From: Acidobacteriota bacterium
Lineage (GTDB): Bacteria > Acidobacteriota > Aminicenantia > S016-38
Assembly: GCA_015486055.1 (NCBI GenBank)
Contig: WFSJ01000059.1
Span: forward strand, 26,626 to 90,625
Direction: 5' to 3'
DNA length: 64,000 nucleotides
The notes under the pieces are model-generated. The model was not told the DNA's origin. It saw only the letters and a program-made list of their open reading frames with translations, and searched no databases. Within the stretch, counting starts at the first letter, position 1. Every line of letters begins with the position of its first letter. Shown here one piece after another: positions 33,347 through 42,004 of this stretch. The position numbers and the translations under genes were made by a program.

Positions 33347-33696
33347 ATCTCTCGGATGAGATAACAAGAGCCATAGAAGCTCTAAAGGAAAAAAAGGCTG
33401 AGGACATTGTTCTAATTGACCTTAGAGGGATATGTTCCTTCACCGACTATTTCATAATAGCAACAGCCCTGTCAACGAAGCATTCGCAGACACTCAGCGA
33501 TTTCCTCATTGAGGAGGTCAACATCAATCCCCTGGGAATTGAAGGACAAGAAGCGGGAGAATGGATCCTTGTTGATTATGGTGATTTCGTTGTCCATATA
33601 TTCATTGAAGGAAAAAGAAATTATTATTCCCTTGAGACATTTTGGATGGATGGGAAGCTGTACAAAATAAATAATGGAATTTATAGCTCAAGATAA
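33343..33696 (+). CDS. rsfS: Ribosomal silencing factor RsfS
   Basis: 117 residues: 'KKAEDIVLIDLRGICSFTDY' and 'GEWILVDYGDFVVHIF' are RsfS/Iojap motifs. It binds L14 and blocks subunit joining in starvation. Overlaps the following ATPase gene by 23 bases. Confidence 0.95.
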   Translation: MNLSDEITRAIEALKEKKAEDIVLIDLRGICSFTDYFIIATALSTKHSQTLSDFLIEEVNINPLGIEGQEAGEWILVDYGDFVVHIFIEGKRNYYSLETFWMDGKLYKINNGIYSSR

Positions 33697-34549
33697 GCAG
33701 TCAAAGAAGCTTATAGAAAGAATAAAGGAAATAGCACCAACTAAATTTCCTGTATTCCTCTGGGGAGAAAGCGGAGTCGGAAAAAATGAAGTTGCCAAGC
33801 TAATTCACAGTCTTTCAGGGAGGAAAGGCCTTTTTCTGATACTCGGATCTTTTAATATAAGGAATGAACTTGTGGAGTCGCTGTTCTTTGGATATAAAAA
33901 AGGTGCCTTCTCTGATGCATACGAGGACAGGGAAGGATTTTTGAAAAGGGCAGACGGAGGCACCATATATCTGGATATGATACAGGAGTTAGGAATAGAA
34001 GTTCAAATGAGGATTTTTAATGCTCTTGAAAACAAAGAATTCATTCCCCTCGGGAAAAGTGAACCCTCAAAAAGTGATTTCAGGGTAATTGCTTCCTCTC
34101 TATATCCTCTTGAAGAGCTCTTTGAAAGAGGTTTGATAATAGAAAAATTCCTTCATTTTTTTACATTTTCATTGCGAATCGCACCTTTAAGAGAAAGAAA
34201 AAGAGACATAATACCTCTGGTCAAACACTTTTGCAAGGGTAAAATGAAGATAGAAAAGGAGTCAGAAAAATCCCTTCTTGCTCATCCGTGGTTCGGTAAT
34301 GTAAGGGAGATAAGGAACTTTGTAGATAAAGAAAGGGCTATGGGGAAGGAAAGAATCGGCAGCCCTGAGGTTTCTCCGGCTCTCTTTAAAAAAATGATTG
34401 AAGAGAAAGCTTTTAGTTTACCAAACCTTAGAGAACTTGAATTGTGGTATATAAAGAAAGTCCTTGAGCACTTCAAAGGAAACAAAACAAGGGCAGCAAA
34501 GGCTCTTGGAATAACAAGGAAAACTCTTCTAAGGAAGCTCAAAGATTGA
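33674..34549 (+). CDS. Degenerate sigma-54 activator-like AAA+ protein with Fis-type HTH
   Basis: 291 residues without an N-terminal receiver. Walker A 'GESGVGKNEVAKLIHSLSG' (31-49) is recognisable. The sigma-54 contact loop GAFTGA is GAFSDA (77-82), and Walker B reads 'GGTIYLDMIQELG', lacking the catalytic Glu after Asp101. The arginine-finger region normally 'FREDLYYRL' is 'IIEKFLHFF'. The C-terminal HTH 'GNKTRAAKALGITRKTLLRK' is intact. It therefore probably binds DNA (and perhaps nucleotide) but cannot activate sigma-54 by the usual mechanism. It sits between rsfS and rlmH with overlaps on both sides, so it is expressed with ribosome-biogenesis genes. Confidence 0.82.
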   Translation: MEFIAQDKQSKKLIERIKEIAPTKFPVFLWGESGVGKNEVAKLIHSLSGRKGLFLILGSFNIRNELVESLFFGYKKGAFSDAYEDREGFLKRADGGTIYLDMIQELGIEVQMRIFNALENKEFIPLGKSEPSKSDFRVIASSLYPLEELFERGLIIEKFLHFFTFSLRIAPLRERKRDIIPLVKHFCKGKMKIEKESEKSLLAHPWFGNVREIRNFVDKERAMGKERIGSPEVSPALFKKMIEEKAFSLPNLRELELWYIKKVLEHFKGNKTRAAKALGITRKTLLRKLKD

Positions 34550-34962
34550 AAATAATCCTTGCCTTAGGAGGAAGAACAAAGCTTTCCCAATCTAAAGAGA
34601 TAGTTGAAAGGTTCATTAAGATGTCAAACAGGTTCCTTCCCTGCAGCATTGAATACATTAAAAACTTAAAAAACTGTAGAGAACTAAGGGAGAGATTCCC
34701 GGGAGCCATCCTCATAGGTTTCTCTCCTCAAGGGGAAGAGAAGAGATCGGAAGAATTTGCAGAATTAATTCGGGATGGAATAAGAGAGGGGAAAAAGCTT
34801 GTTTTTGCAATTGGAAGTGCGAAGGGTCTTTCTGTTGACTCCTGTGCTAAAATTATTTCTCTTTCAAAAATGACATTTTCTCACGAAACAGCGAGGATAA
34901 TGGTGGCCGAACAGATTTTTAGGGCTCTTTGCTTGATATTCGGGCACCCCTATCCTAAATAG
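34546..34962 (+). CDS. rlmH: 23S rRNA (pseudouridine-1915) methyltransferase RlmH
   Basis: 138 residues of the SPOUT knot fold: 'KKLVFAIGSAKGLS' (family FxIGGxxG) and 'ISLSKMTFSHETARIMVAEQ' followed by 'IFRALCLIFGHPYPK', the RlmH signature end. Starts at TTG 34546 in a TTGA overlap with the preceding stop, with AAGGAAG upstream. Confidence 0.92.
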   Translation: MKIILALGGRTKLSQSKEIVERFIKMSNRFLPCSIEYIKNLKNCRELRERFPGAILIGFSPQGEEKRSEEFAELIRDGIREGKKLVFAIGSAKGLSVDSCAKIISLSKMTFSHETARIMVAEQIFRALCLIFGHPYPK

Positions 34963-34974
34963 GAGGAGGAGAAC

Positions 34975-35355
34975 ATGAAAAAGAAGGAACTTGAAAGACT
35001 CAGGAAGAAACTTCTCAAGAAGAAGGAAGAAATACTCTCAAAGTTAGAGGAAATTGGAAAGGAAACCTCGGAGGAAGGAGAATCGTTAATTGAGTATTAT
35101 GACAAAGCAACTTATCAATTCAGCAAAGAATACAAAATAGCCCTGGGACAAAAGGATGCGGAAATTCTCAGGCAGATAGAAAGGGCCCTACAAAAAATGA
35201 GAGAGGGAACCTACGGAATATGTGAGGACTGCGGAAAACCCATCCCTCCGAAGAGATTGACTGCCGTCCCCTGGGCTATTTATTGCATTGAATGCGCGGA
35301 AAAGCACGAGATGGAGAAAGAAAGCGAAGCTGAAGAGGATGAAAATTATTACTGA
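34975..35355 (+). CDS. DksA/TraR-family C4 zinc-finger protein
   Basis: 126 residues: a long N-terminal coiled coil rich in Lys/Glu and the C4 zinc finger 'CEDCGKPIPPKRLTAVPWAI' then 'YCIECAEKHE'. The family binds the RNA polymerase secondary channel with ppGpp. The coiled-coil tip lacks the obvious DxxDxA of E. coli DksA, so the effect on polymerase is not certain. Overlaps comF by 17 bases. Confidence 0.88.
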   Translation: MKKKELERLRKKLLKKKEEILSKLEEIGKETSEEGESLIEYYDKATYQFSKEYKIALGQKDAEILRQIERALQKMREGTYGICEDCGKPIPPKRLTAVPWAIYCIECAEKHEMEKESEAEEDENYY

Positions 35356-36046
35356 GGCGATATCAAGATTAGAACTTTCAGTTTTTCCTTCTAAATGTAA
35401 GATTTGTGGTGCTCCCTTAAAATCGGGCGAAAGGGTAATTTGCAACTCCTGCATAAAGGAATTTGAAAGACATTCAGGGGCAAAATGTCCTGTGTGCGGA
35501 AAGTTCTATTTTTCCGAAAGCGCAAAGGACCTTATATGCGGAGAATGTCTGAAATCCAGGCCTAAATTTGAAATTCACAGGTCAGCGGGAATTTATGAAG
35601 GAAAATTAAGGGAAACAATCCTTATTTTTAAATATTCGGGATATGAGCATCTGAGCAAGATTCTTGCAAAATTCCTTGTTGAAAATATCCAGGATGTATG
35701 GGATGGAGAATGTATTGTTCCAATCCCATCCCACCGAAAAAAGCTAAGGGAAAGGGGATTTGACCATATCTATCTTATAGCTAAGGAGGTGGGAAAGATA
35801 AAGAAGATCGAAGTAAGGAAGATTTTAAGGAAAACAAGATATACTCTTCCCCAGGCTGGTCTTCCAAGATCAGCAAGGCTCAAAAATGTAAGGGGAAGTT
35901 TCTCAATAAGGAAGGCATATCCCTGCAAAAAAGTCGTACTCATTGATGATGTGTGGACAACAGGCTCCACTATAAGAGAGGCTACCTCGATACTAAAGAA
36001 AAACGGGTATATAGTAAAAGCCGCTACAGTGGCAAGGACTGTTTAA
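35339..36046 (+). CDS. ComF-family phosphoribosyltransferase-like protein
   Basis: 235 residues: an N-terminal double zinc ribbon ('CKICGAPLKSGERVICNSC', 'CPVCGKFYF', 'ICGECL') and a PRTase domain with 'VPIPSHRKKLRERGFDHIY' and the PRPP motif 'VVLIDDVWTTGSTIREATS'. ComF/GntX proteins take part in DNA uptake or related processes in competent bacteria. The ATG at 35339 is preferred; the ATG at 35288 yields a lysine-rich tail from the dksA-like frame. Ends four bases from the convergent TonB receptor stop. Confidence 0.9.
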   Translation: MKIITEAISRLELSVFPSKCKICGAPLKSGERVICNSCIKEFERHSGAKCPVCGKFYFSESAKDLICGECLKSRPKFEIHRSAGIYEGKLRETILIFKYSGYEHLSKILAKFLVENIQDVWDGECIVPIPSHRKKLRERGFDHIYLIAKEVGKIKKIEVRKILRKTRYTLPQAGLPRSARLKNVRGSFSIRKAYPCKKVVLIDDVWTTGSTIREATSILKKNGYIVKAATVARTV

Positions 36047-36050
36047 ATGT

Positions 36051-38306
36051 CTACATCTCATATTTGATTCCTAACATAAATGCCCTTGGTTTTGAGGGAC
36101 CGTAAATGTATCCTGCATCCCTGAGAGGACCTCTATCTATATCCTTCTGGAAGCTGTTGAAAATGTTATAAACCCCCCCGTAAATTTCTACTTCTTCATT
36201 TCCAATGTTTATAACCCTTGATATGTTTATATTAAATACAGAATACGGCTCAGTTGTCTCAAGTCTATCCTCAAGAATATAGCCATGATAATGGGGGAGT
36301 TTCATTCTACCGGTGTATTTGTAGCTTAAGTTGCCCTTGATTTTAAAAGGAAAAGTTGCTGAAACCCTTATATAGCCGTAAATACGAGGGGTCTTAAAGA
36401 GTTCTCTCGAACCGAACTCAGGTTCAGGTTCATCAAGCAGGGTTTTTTCCAAAGTTAGCCCACTGTCAAATTCCAATCTTCTTCCTACCCTGATACCAAT
36501 GTCAAATTCTCCTCCATAAACCTTTGCTCCCTCACCGTTTGTCCTGAGAAATATCCTTGAGTTTCCAGTGCTCCCCACATCCTGAAGCTGAAATTGATTT
36601 TTCAGCCTTGTATAGAAGAAACCTGAGCTCATGAGGAAGGCTCTTCCGTTTTTTGATTTCATGTAATCACCACCAATATAAAGGCTGTACGACTTTTCCT
36701 CCTTAAGTGCAGGGCTGTTCTTAACTACGAAACCCTCTCCTCCAATCATGGTTATATGGAGGTCCTCATCAAAGACCTGTGGGGCTCTGAATCCTGTGGA
36801 AAGGGTGGCCCTTAACCCAAGGCCTTTAAAAGGTTTCAAAAGAAGGCTTGCCCTTGGGGAGGCAATTATTCTTCCCACCTTGCTGTGACGGTCAAACCTT
36901 GACCCAAATAGAAAATCAACCTCTTTTCCCAAGGAAAGGTCATCCTGAAGAAACACTCCATAATTTATATACTCATCATCTATCATTCTTCCATAATCAG
37001 GAGCTTCATCCTTTAAGTGTTCCCTATTGTAGCTTCCTCCGATTGTAAACAGATTGGGACCCAAGGAAAATGTATACTGGGCCAATCCTATCGTTAACGG
37101 ATCATAGGTATTCCCGTATGCATTGGGGTCTTTTCCCGCTCCATAATAACTGTTCCTTTGATGAAATGTCTGAGAAAAGGAAAGTCTGAGTAAATCGCTC
37201 CCAAAGCTTTGTTCCCAGGTGAGGTTAAAATCCAGCCTGTTTGTTCTTATCATCTCAGCGATCATGGCTTCGTGTGGTGGAACATCAAGACTGTCTCCTC
37301 CTCTCCTATATTCATGAATCCTCGCAAAGGAAAACTTTAATTTGCCATTCATTGAGGGAAAATTCCTGTAAACATTGGCTCCAAAGGAAGTATCCCTCAA
37401 GATCCCAAGGTTTGAGAAGCCATCGCCATTTACATCAACAGGCTCTCTATGGAAATAGGAACCAAATGCAAAAGCTTTTGTGTTCTTATCCTTTGATACA
37501 AAACTTGAGGTAAGACCAATTTTAAAGAATGGCTTGCCCATCATGGTCTCCTCCTGTACCTTGAGAATGGTCCTGTTTTTCTCCGGTTCTCTTGTGATTA
37601 GATTCACAACCCCCCCTATGGCATTGCTCCCATAAATTGAGGAAGCTCCCCCTTTAACAACCTCTATCTTCTCTATCATTTCGGAAGGTATCTGCTCAAG
37701 CCCGTATACACTCGCAAGGGAGGATATGACAGGGAGACCATCAATAAGAATCTGGGAGTATTTCCCCTCCAGTCCATTAAGTCTTACCTGGGTATAATTG
37801 CAGTTTTGACAGTCCACTTCAACTCTCACTCCTGTTGTAAAGGAAAGAGCTTCGGCAAGATTTACTGGCTTCATCTCCTCTATTTTCTTGTGGGAAATTA
37901 AATAAGTCTTTACGGGAACATCCTCAAATTTCATCTTGGTAGCAGTGGCTGTAACAGTAATTTCTTCAGAGAGGTTTTTTACAAGAACAAAGGTAGTTGG
38001 AACCTTTGACCTTTTTCCTATGAATATTTTCTTAGAAGCATAATTTGAAAATCCATCCTTGAATATTTCAATGTGAACAGCTGAGTTTAAGGGAAGAACC
38101 ACAGAGAAAATTCCATTTTTATCAGTTTTCACAGCCTGCGAAAGCTCTGGAACAATAACACTTGCTTCAGGGACAGGCCTGTTCTCCTCATCCACAACCC
38201 TGCCCATAAGTCTCGCACTTCCTCCATTTATCCAGAACAACCCTAGGCTCATTGAAGAGGCCACAAGAGAAAGTGTAAAAAACAGAGTAGAGATTCTCTT
38301 TATCAT
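36051..38306 (-). CDS. TonB-dependent outer-membrane receptor with carboxypeptidase-regulatory-like N-domain
   Basis: 751 residues: signal peptide, a CarboxypepD_reg-like beta-sandwich (about 30-110, 'LMGRVVDEENRPVPEASVIV'), plug domain ('YSQILIDGLPVISSLASVYG', 'IEKIEVVKGGASSIYGSNAI', 'GGVVNLITREP') and a 22-strand barrel to the C-terminus 'GPSKPRAFMLGIKYEM'. The plug has a CxxC ('EVDCQNCNYTQVRLNGLEG'). Such receptors import metal complexes, cobalamin or glycans; the ligand is not readable. It is monocistronic with a strong promoter containing a perfect palindrome, suggesting repressor control. Confidence 0.93.
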   Translation of the reverse strand: MIKRISTLFFTLSLVASSMSLGLFWINGGSARLMGRVVDEENRPVPEASVIVPELSQAVKTDKNGIFSVVLPLNSAVHIEIFKDGFSNYASKKIFIGKRSKVPTTFVLVKNLSEEITVTATATKMKFEDVPVKTYLISHKKIEEMKPVNLAEALSFTTGVRVEVDCQNCNYTQVRLNGLEGKYSQILIDGLPVISSLASVYGLEQIPSEMIEKIEVVKGGASSIYGSNAIGGVVNLITREPEKNRTILKVQEETMMGKPFFKIGLTSSFVSKDKNTKAFAFGSYFHREPVDVNGDGFSNLGILRDTSFGANVYRNFPSMNGKLKFSFARIHEYRRGGDSLDVPPHEAMIAEMIRTNRLDFNLTWEQSFGSDLLRLSFSQTFHQRNSYYGAGKDPNAYGNTYDPLTIGLAQYTFSLGPNLFTIGGSYNREHLKDEAPDYGRMIDDEYINYGVFLQDDLSLGKEVDFLFGSRFDRHSKVGRIIASPRASLLLKPFKGLGLRATLSTGFRAPQVFDEDLHITMIGGEGFVVKNSPALKEEKSYSLYIGGDYMKSKNGRAFLMSSGFFYTRLKNQFQLQDVGSTGNSRIFLRTNGEGAKVYGGEFDIGIRVGRRLEFDSGLTLEKTLLDEPEPEFGSRELFKTPRIYGYIRVSATFPFKIKGNLSYKYTGRMKLPHYHGYILEDRLETTEPYSVFNINISRVINIGNEEVEIYGGVYNIFNSFQKDIDRGPLRDAGYIYGPSKPRAFMLGIKYEM

Positions 38307-38334
38307 TTTTTACTCCATTATAGCTTAACCTATA

Positions 38335-38391
38335 ATTTTAAGACTAATCTATAGATTTGTCAACCCCCTATTTTAGGTTTAGAATTTACAA
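38335..38391. promoter_or_regulatory. Overlapping divergent promoters with palindromic operator
   Basis: Minus (TonB receptor): TTGACA (38363-38358), 17 bases, TAAAAT (38340-38335). Plus (DHH gene): TTGTCA (38357-38362), 17 bases, TAGAAT (38380-38385), then six bases to the ATG at 38392. One TTGTCAA heptamer serves both -35 boxes. AATCTATAGATT (38345-38356), a perfect 12-base palindrome, fills the spacer of the receptor promoter and is a candidate operator. Confidence 0.65.
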
Positions 38392-39375
38392 ATGAAATTG
38401 ATAATTCATCATTGGGATGCGGATGGAATCGCTTCCGCAGTTTTGTACACAAGAATCAATGAGGGGAACTTCTCATATTTTACCCCCGAGATAGGAAATT
38501 ACTTTATTGACGGCGAGGACAAAAGAGCCATAAAATCCTTTAATTGTGAAGAAGCTGTTCTCCTTGATATGAGCCTCCCTGAGGAAGATTTGAATTTCCT
38601 GAACTTCTTATTCCCTTTTAGGGTAATCGATCATCACCAGGGAAAAAAAGTCAAAGGGATTGACATATATAACCCAACAATAGAGGGAAAAGGAGAATAT
38701 CTTTCCAATACTCTCGTTCTTTCTGAAGCCTTTTCCCTTCCTCATTCTGAGCTTGTTTACCTTGGTATTTACGGCGACGCAGGTTTCAAATTAAAGAAGG
38801 GAGACAAAACTCTTAAAGAGATAAAAGGCTTTTTCGGAAAGAATTTTGGAAGGTTCAAGAGGAGCGTAAAAATAGTGGACATTCAGTATAAAACAGGAGA
38901 CAGGGAAAGGGTATACTCTGCTGTAAGATTTCTTCTTGAAAATTCACTCCTTTCCATACTCTCTCACAAGGACTTCGCTGATGTCGAGCGCATGATTGAT
39001 GAGGAAAAGAAGAAGGAGATAAAGAAGTTGAAGATGGCGAGAAATACCAATTTCCTCTTTACCTCATCAAGATTTAGAATAGTCTCTGACCTCGCAAGAA
39101 GCCTTTATTCATTGTATCCAAATAAAATAAATGTGGTTTTAGGGCTTCAAGGGAAGAGGTACAACTTCTACCTGAGAACAGGACATGTTGACCTTTCCCT
39201 CCTTGTCAAAAAAGCAAAGGATTTAGGATACTTCGCCGGGGGAAAAGTGGATGTAATAGGAGTTGTGCTGGAAAAGAAAGAAGCGGGTAATTTTGTGAAT
39301 CTTGTGGAAGACTTTTTTGGGAAAATGGGAATATCCTTGGGACTAAAGGACCTATTTGAAAATTTTGAACCTTAA
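38392..39375 (+). CDS. DHH-family phosphoesterase
   Basis: 327 residues: motif I 'IHHWDADGIASAVLY', an aspartate motif 'AVLLDMSLPEEDL' and motif III 'FRVIDHHQGKKVKG', with a C-terminal substrate-binding region ('YNFYLRTGHVDLSLLVKKAK' and 'FAGGKVDV', a DHHA1-like GG). It could be a nanoRNase/pAp phosphatase or an archaeal-type RecJ relative. Single gene with a leaderless promoter shared divergently with the TonB receptor. Confidence 0.85.
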   Translation: MKLIIHHWDADGIASAVLYTRINEGNFSYFTPEIGNYFIDGEDKRAIKSFNCEEAVLLDMSLPEEDLNFLNFLFPFRVIDHHQGKKVKGIDIYNPTIEGKGEYLSNTLVLSEAFSLPHSELVYLGIYGDAGFKLKKGDKTLKEIKGFFGKNFGRFKRSVKIVDIQYKTGDRERVYSAVRFLLENSLLSILSHKDFADVERMIDEEKKKEIKKLKMARNTNFLFTSSRFRIVSDLARSLYSLYPNKINVVLGLQGKRYNFYLRTGHVDLSLLVKKAKDLGYFAGGKVDVIGVVLEKKEAGNFVNLVEDFFGKMGISLGLKDLFENFEP

Positions 39376-39393
39376 TACGCAGAATTATATAAT
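39365..39393 (+). promoter_or_regulatory. Promoter of the fbp operon
   Basis: TTGAAC (39365-39370, within the end of the DHH gene), 17 bases, TATAAT (39388-39393). The message has a leader of about 12 bases with AGGAGG (39401-39406) before the ATG at 39412. Confidence 0.7.
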
Positions 39394-39411
39394 TTATTGT
39401 AGGAGGTAAAA

Positions 39412-40416
39412 ATGAAGGAGTATATTACTCTATCAAGATTTATAATCGAGGAACAGAGAAATTATCCAGGGGCAACTGGGGAATTTTCAAGTCTCTTCAG
39501 TGATATTACAACTGCCTCAAAAGTGGTTTACCGGGAGGTAAATAGGGCAGGTATAGCCGAGATATTGGGTTCAACGGGCAGTATAAATGTCTTCGGGGAG
39601 GAAGTGCAAAAGTTAGATGAATTCGCTTTAAAAACCTTTGTTGGAGTCCTCAGCAGAGGAGGATACCTTGCTGGAATGGCATCTGAGGAGACAGTCTCAG
39701 TTATAAAAATGCCGGACGATGTTCCAAGGGGAAAATACCTTTTCGCCTTCGATCCCCTCGACGGTTCTTCTAACATAGATGTAAATGTGAGTGTTGGAAC
39801 AATTTTCGGAATCTGGAAAAGAAAGGACGGGGAAGGGGATGCCAGCGAAGAAGATTTTCTCCAGCCTGGAAAGGATATAATTGCCTCAGGTTATGTTGTT
39901 TACGGCTCATCAGCTATGCTCGTTTACACAACAGGTCGGGGTGTCCACGGCTTCACCCTTGATCCTTCTGTTGGCGAATTCATCCTGTCCCACTACGATA
40001 TAAAGATACCCGAAAAGGGGAAACTATATAGTGCAAATGAGGGCTATTACAATCGGTGGTCCAAAGCAATGAAAAATTACATTGAATACCTTAAGGAAGA
40101 GGATAAAGAAGCGGGAAAACCATATTCTGCAAGATATATAGGCTCTTTAGTCTCGGACTTTCACAGAAATCTCCTGAAGGGCGGAATTTTCTTGTATCCA
40201 GCAGATTCCAAGCATCCCAAGGGAAAACTCAGGCTTCTCTATGAAGCTTTCCCTCTATCATATATAGTAGAACAGGCGGGAGGCGCTGCAACAGATGGAA
40301 AAAGGAGAATCCTTGATATAGTCCCAGAAAACATACACCAGAGGATTCCTCTTATCATAGGAAGCAAAAGAGATGTTGAGAAATTTAGAGAATTCGTAGA
40401 AAAAGAAGGGGAATAA
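39412..40416 (+). CDS. fbp: Fructose-1,6-bisphosphatase, class I
   Basis: 334 residues: metal site 'FAFDPLDGSSNIDVNVSVGT', 'GKLYSANEGYYNRW', 'ARYIGSLVSDFHRNLLKGG' and 'RLLYEAFPLSYIVEQAGGAA'. It performs the gluconeogenic hydrolysis of fructose 1,6-bisphosphate. First gene of a long plus-strand run reaching 56134 without gaps above about 10 bases. Confidence 0.96.
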   Translation: MKEYITLSRFIIEEQRNYPGATGEFSSLFSDITTASKVVYREVNRAGIAEILGSTGSINVFGEEVQKLDEFALKTFVGVLSRGGYLAGMASEETVSVIKMPDDVPRGKYLFAFDPLDGSSNIDVNVSVGTIFGIWKRKDGEGDASEEDFLQPGKDIIASGYVVYGSSAMLVYTTGRGVHGFTLDPSVGEFILSHYDIKIPEKGKLYSANEGYYNRWSKAMKNYIEYLKEEDKEAGKPYSARYIGSLVSDFHRNLLKGGIFLYPADSKHPKGKLRLLYEAFPLSYIVEQAGGAATDGKRRILDIVPENIHQRIPLIIGSKRDVEKFREFVEKEGE

Positions 40417-40418
40417 AA

Positions 40419-40811
40419 ATGAAAGTTTTTAACACTGAGAAGGGACCAAAACCAATAGGTCCCTATTCTCAAGCTGTAAAGTCAAAGGATTTTATTTTCC
40501 TCTCGGGTCAGCTCCCTATTGCGCCTGCAACAGGTAATGTTTCCGGCTTCTCAATAGAGCAGCAAAGCGAACAGGTATTTAAAAATGTAAAGGCAATCCT
40601 TGAAGAAAGCGGAAGCAGTCTAAAAAATGTGGTTCAAGTGACCATTATAATGTCAAACCTTGACGAATTTCAGAGGATGAACAGGGTCTACGGGAGTTTT
40701 TTTACTGAAAACTACCCCTCAAGAACAGTATTTCAGGCTGCAAGAATTCCAAAGGATGCAAAGATTGAGGTCTCTGTTATAGCTGAGTTTGAGGAGGAAA
40801 AAGAAGGGTAA
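40419..40811 (+). CDS. ridA: RidA-family enamine/imine deaminase
   Basis: 130 residues: 'GPKPIGPYSQAVKSKDFIFL', 'LSGQLPIAPATGNV' and the active-site Arg in 'NYPSRTVFQAARIPKDAKIE'. Destroys reactive 2-aminoacrylate. Two bases after fbp. Confidence 0.95.
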   Translation: MKVFNTEKGPKPIGPYSQAVKSKDFIFLSGQLPIAPATGNVSGFSIEQQSEQVFKNVKAILEESGSSLKNVVQVTIIMSNLDEFQRMNRVYGSFFTENYPSRTVFQAARIPKDAKIEVSVIAEFEEEKEG

Positions 40812-42004
40812 TGCCCAGATATCTTCTTAAAATTGCTTCTGAGGTTAGGGTCTGGGAGGAGGAATGCTGGGCCGCTGATCAGAAGGAAGCAAGGGAAATA
40901 TATGAAAGGAAAGGATTCGCAGTCCTTGGAATAAAGAGGAAATGGGGAAATTTAAGGCTTAAGAAATTTTCCCTTAAATGGAAGGATAAAATAATATTCA
41001 CCCAGGAATTTCTCGCGCTTGCCAAGGCCGGAGTGCCATTTATAAAAGCCCTTGAGCTTATAATGAGAAGAACGAAAAATCCAAGGCTCAAGGAAATAGT
41101 CTCGGGTGCCAAAGAGAGGATAATAGATGGTGCTGCGCTCTCAGAGGCTTTCACTCCCTATTCAAAAGACTTTGGCATGCTTTTTGTGACATCTCTTGCA
41201 GCAGGGGAAAGAAGCGGGAAGATAGAGGATACCCTTGAGAAATACCTTGAATACGCAAATTTTATGGACAATATTACATCAAGGATAAAAAGTGCCCTTA
41301 CTTATCCTGCGGTAGTTCTTACGGTCTCTTTCTTCTTGGTGTTTCTACTCACAACATTTGTCATCCCTAAGTTTGCCGATTTCTACAAGGGAGCCAACAT
41401 TGAATTACCCTTAGTCACTCTTTCTATCCTTTCAATATCATCTTTTATGGAAAATAACTGGCTGGCTATACTTATTTCCCTTTTTGTTATCTATTCTATC
41501 TACAAATATTCGTTAAGATTCGAAAAATTCAATATCTGGACTGATAAACTAAAACTTTCTTCCCCTTTTTTGGGAGAGGGCATAGTGCTTATCTCTTCAT
41601 CCATTTATTTCAGAACCCTTTCTTTTCTCCTTGCTGGAGGAATACCTATAGTGAATGCCACTTCTACAGCAGCTTCTTCATCTCCCAATGCTTATATAAG
41701 AAAAGCTCTTAATTTAGTGCCTGAGGAAATAAAAGAGGGGGGGAATTTAACCAACAGCCTTGAGAAAATAGAAATACTCCCAGATATAGGAGTTGAAATG
41801 GTGAGGGTTGGGGAAGGTTCGGGTCAGCTTGAGGAGCTTCTTTTTCAAGCTGCGGATTTTATAGAAAAGGAATTCGACTTTAAGATAAAGAGCTGGCTTG
41901 CCATTCTCGAACCACTTATAATATTATTTCTTGGCTTAATTGTTGGGATAATGCTCCTTTCTGTTTATCTCCCTATTTTCCATCTGGCGAGGGGGATAGG
42001 ATGA
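40811..42004 (+). CDS. Type II secretion / type IV pilus inner-membrane protein GspF/PilC
   Basis: 397 residues: two T2SSF repeats ('FLALAKAGVPFIKALELIMR' and 'FRTLSFLLAGGIPIVNATST') separated by a membrane helix, with further helices near 165-190, 205-225 and 370-392. It is the platform protein of the pilus/secretion apparatus. It starts one base inside the ridA stop and overlaps gspE by four bases. Confidence 0.92.
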   Translation: MPRYLLKIASEVRVWEEECWAADQKEAREIYERKGFAVLGIKRKWGNLRLKKFSLKWKDKIIFTQEFLALAKAGVPFIKALELIMRRTKNPRLKEIVSGAKERIIDGAALSEAFTPYSKDFGMLFVTSLAAGERSGKIEDTLEKYLEYANFMDNITSRIKSALTYPAVVLTVSFFLVFLLTTFVIPKFADFYKGANIELPLVTLSILSISSFMENNWLAILISLFVIYSIYKYSLRFEKFNIWTDKLKLSSPFLGEGIVLISSSIYFRTLSFLLAGGIPIVNATSTAASSSPNAYIRKALNLVPEEIKEGGNLTNSLEKIEILPDIGVEMVRVGEGSGQLEELLFQAADFIEKEFDFKIKSWLAILEPLIILFLGLIVGIMLLSVYLPIFHLARGIG

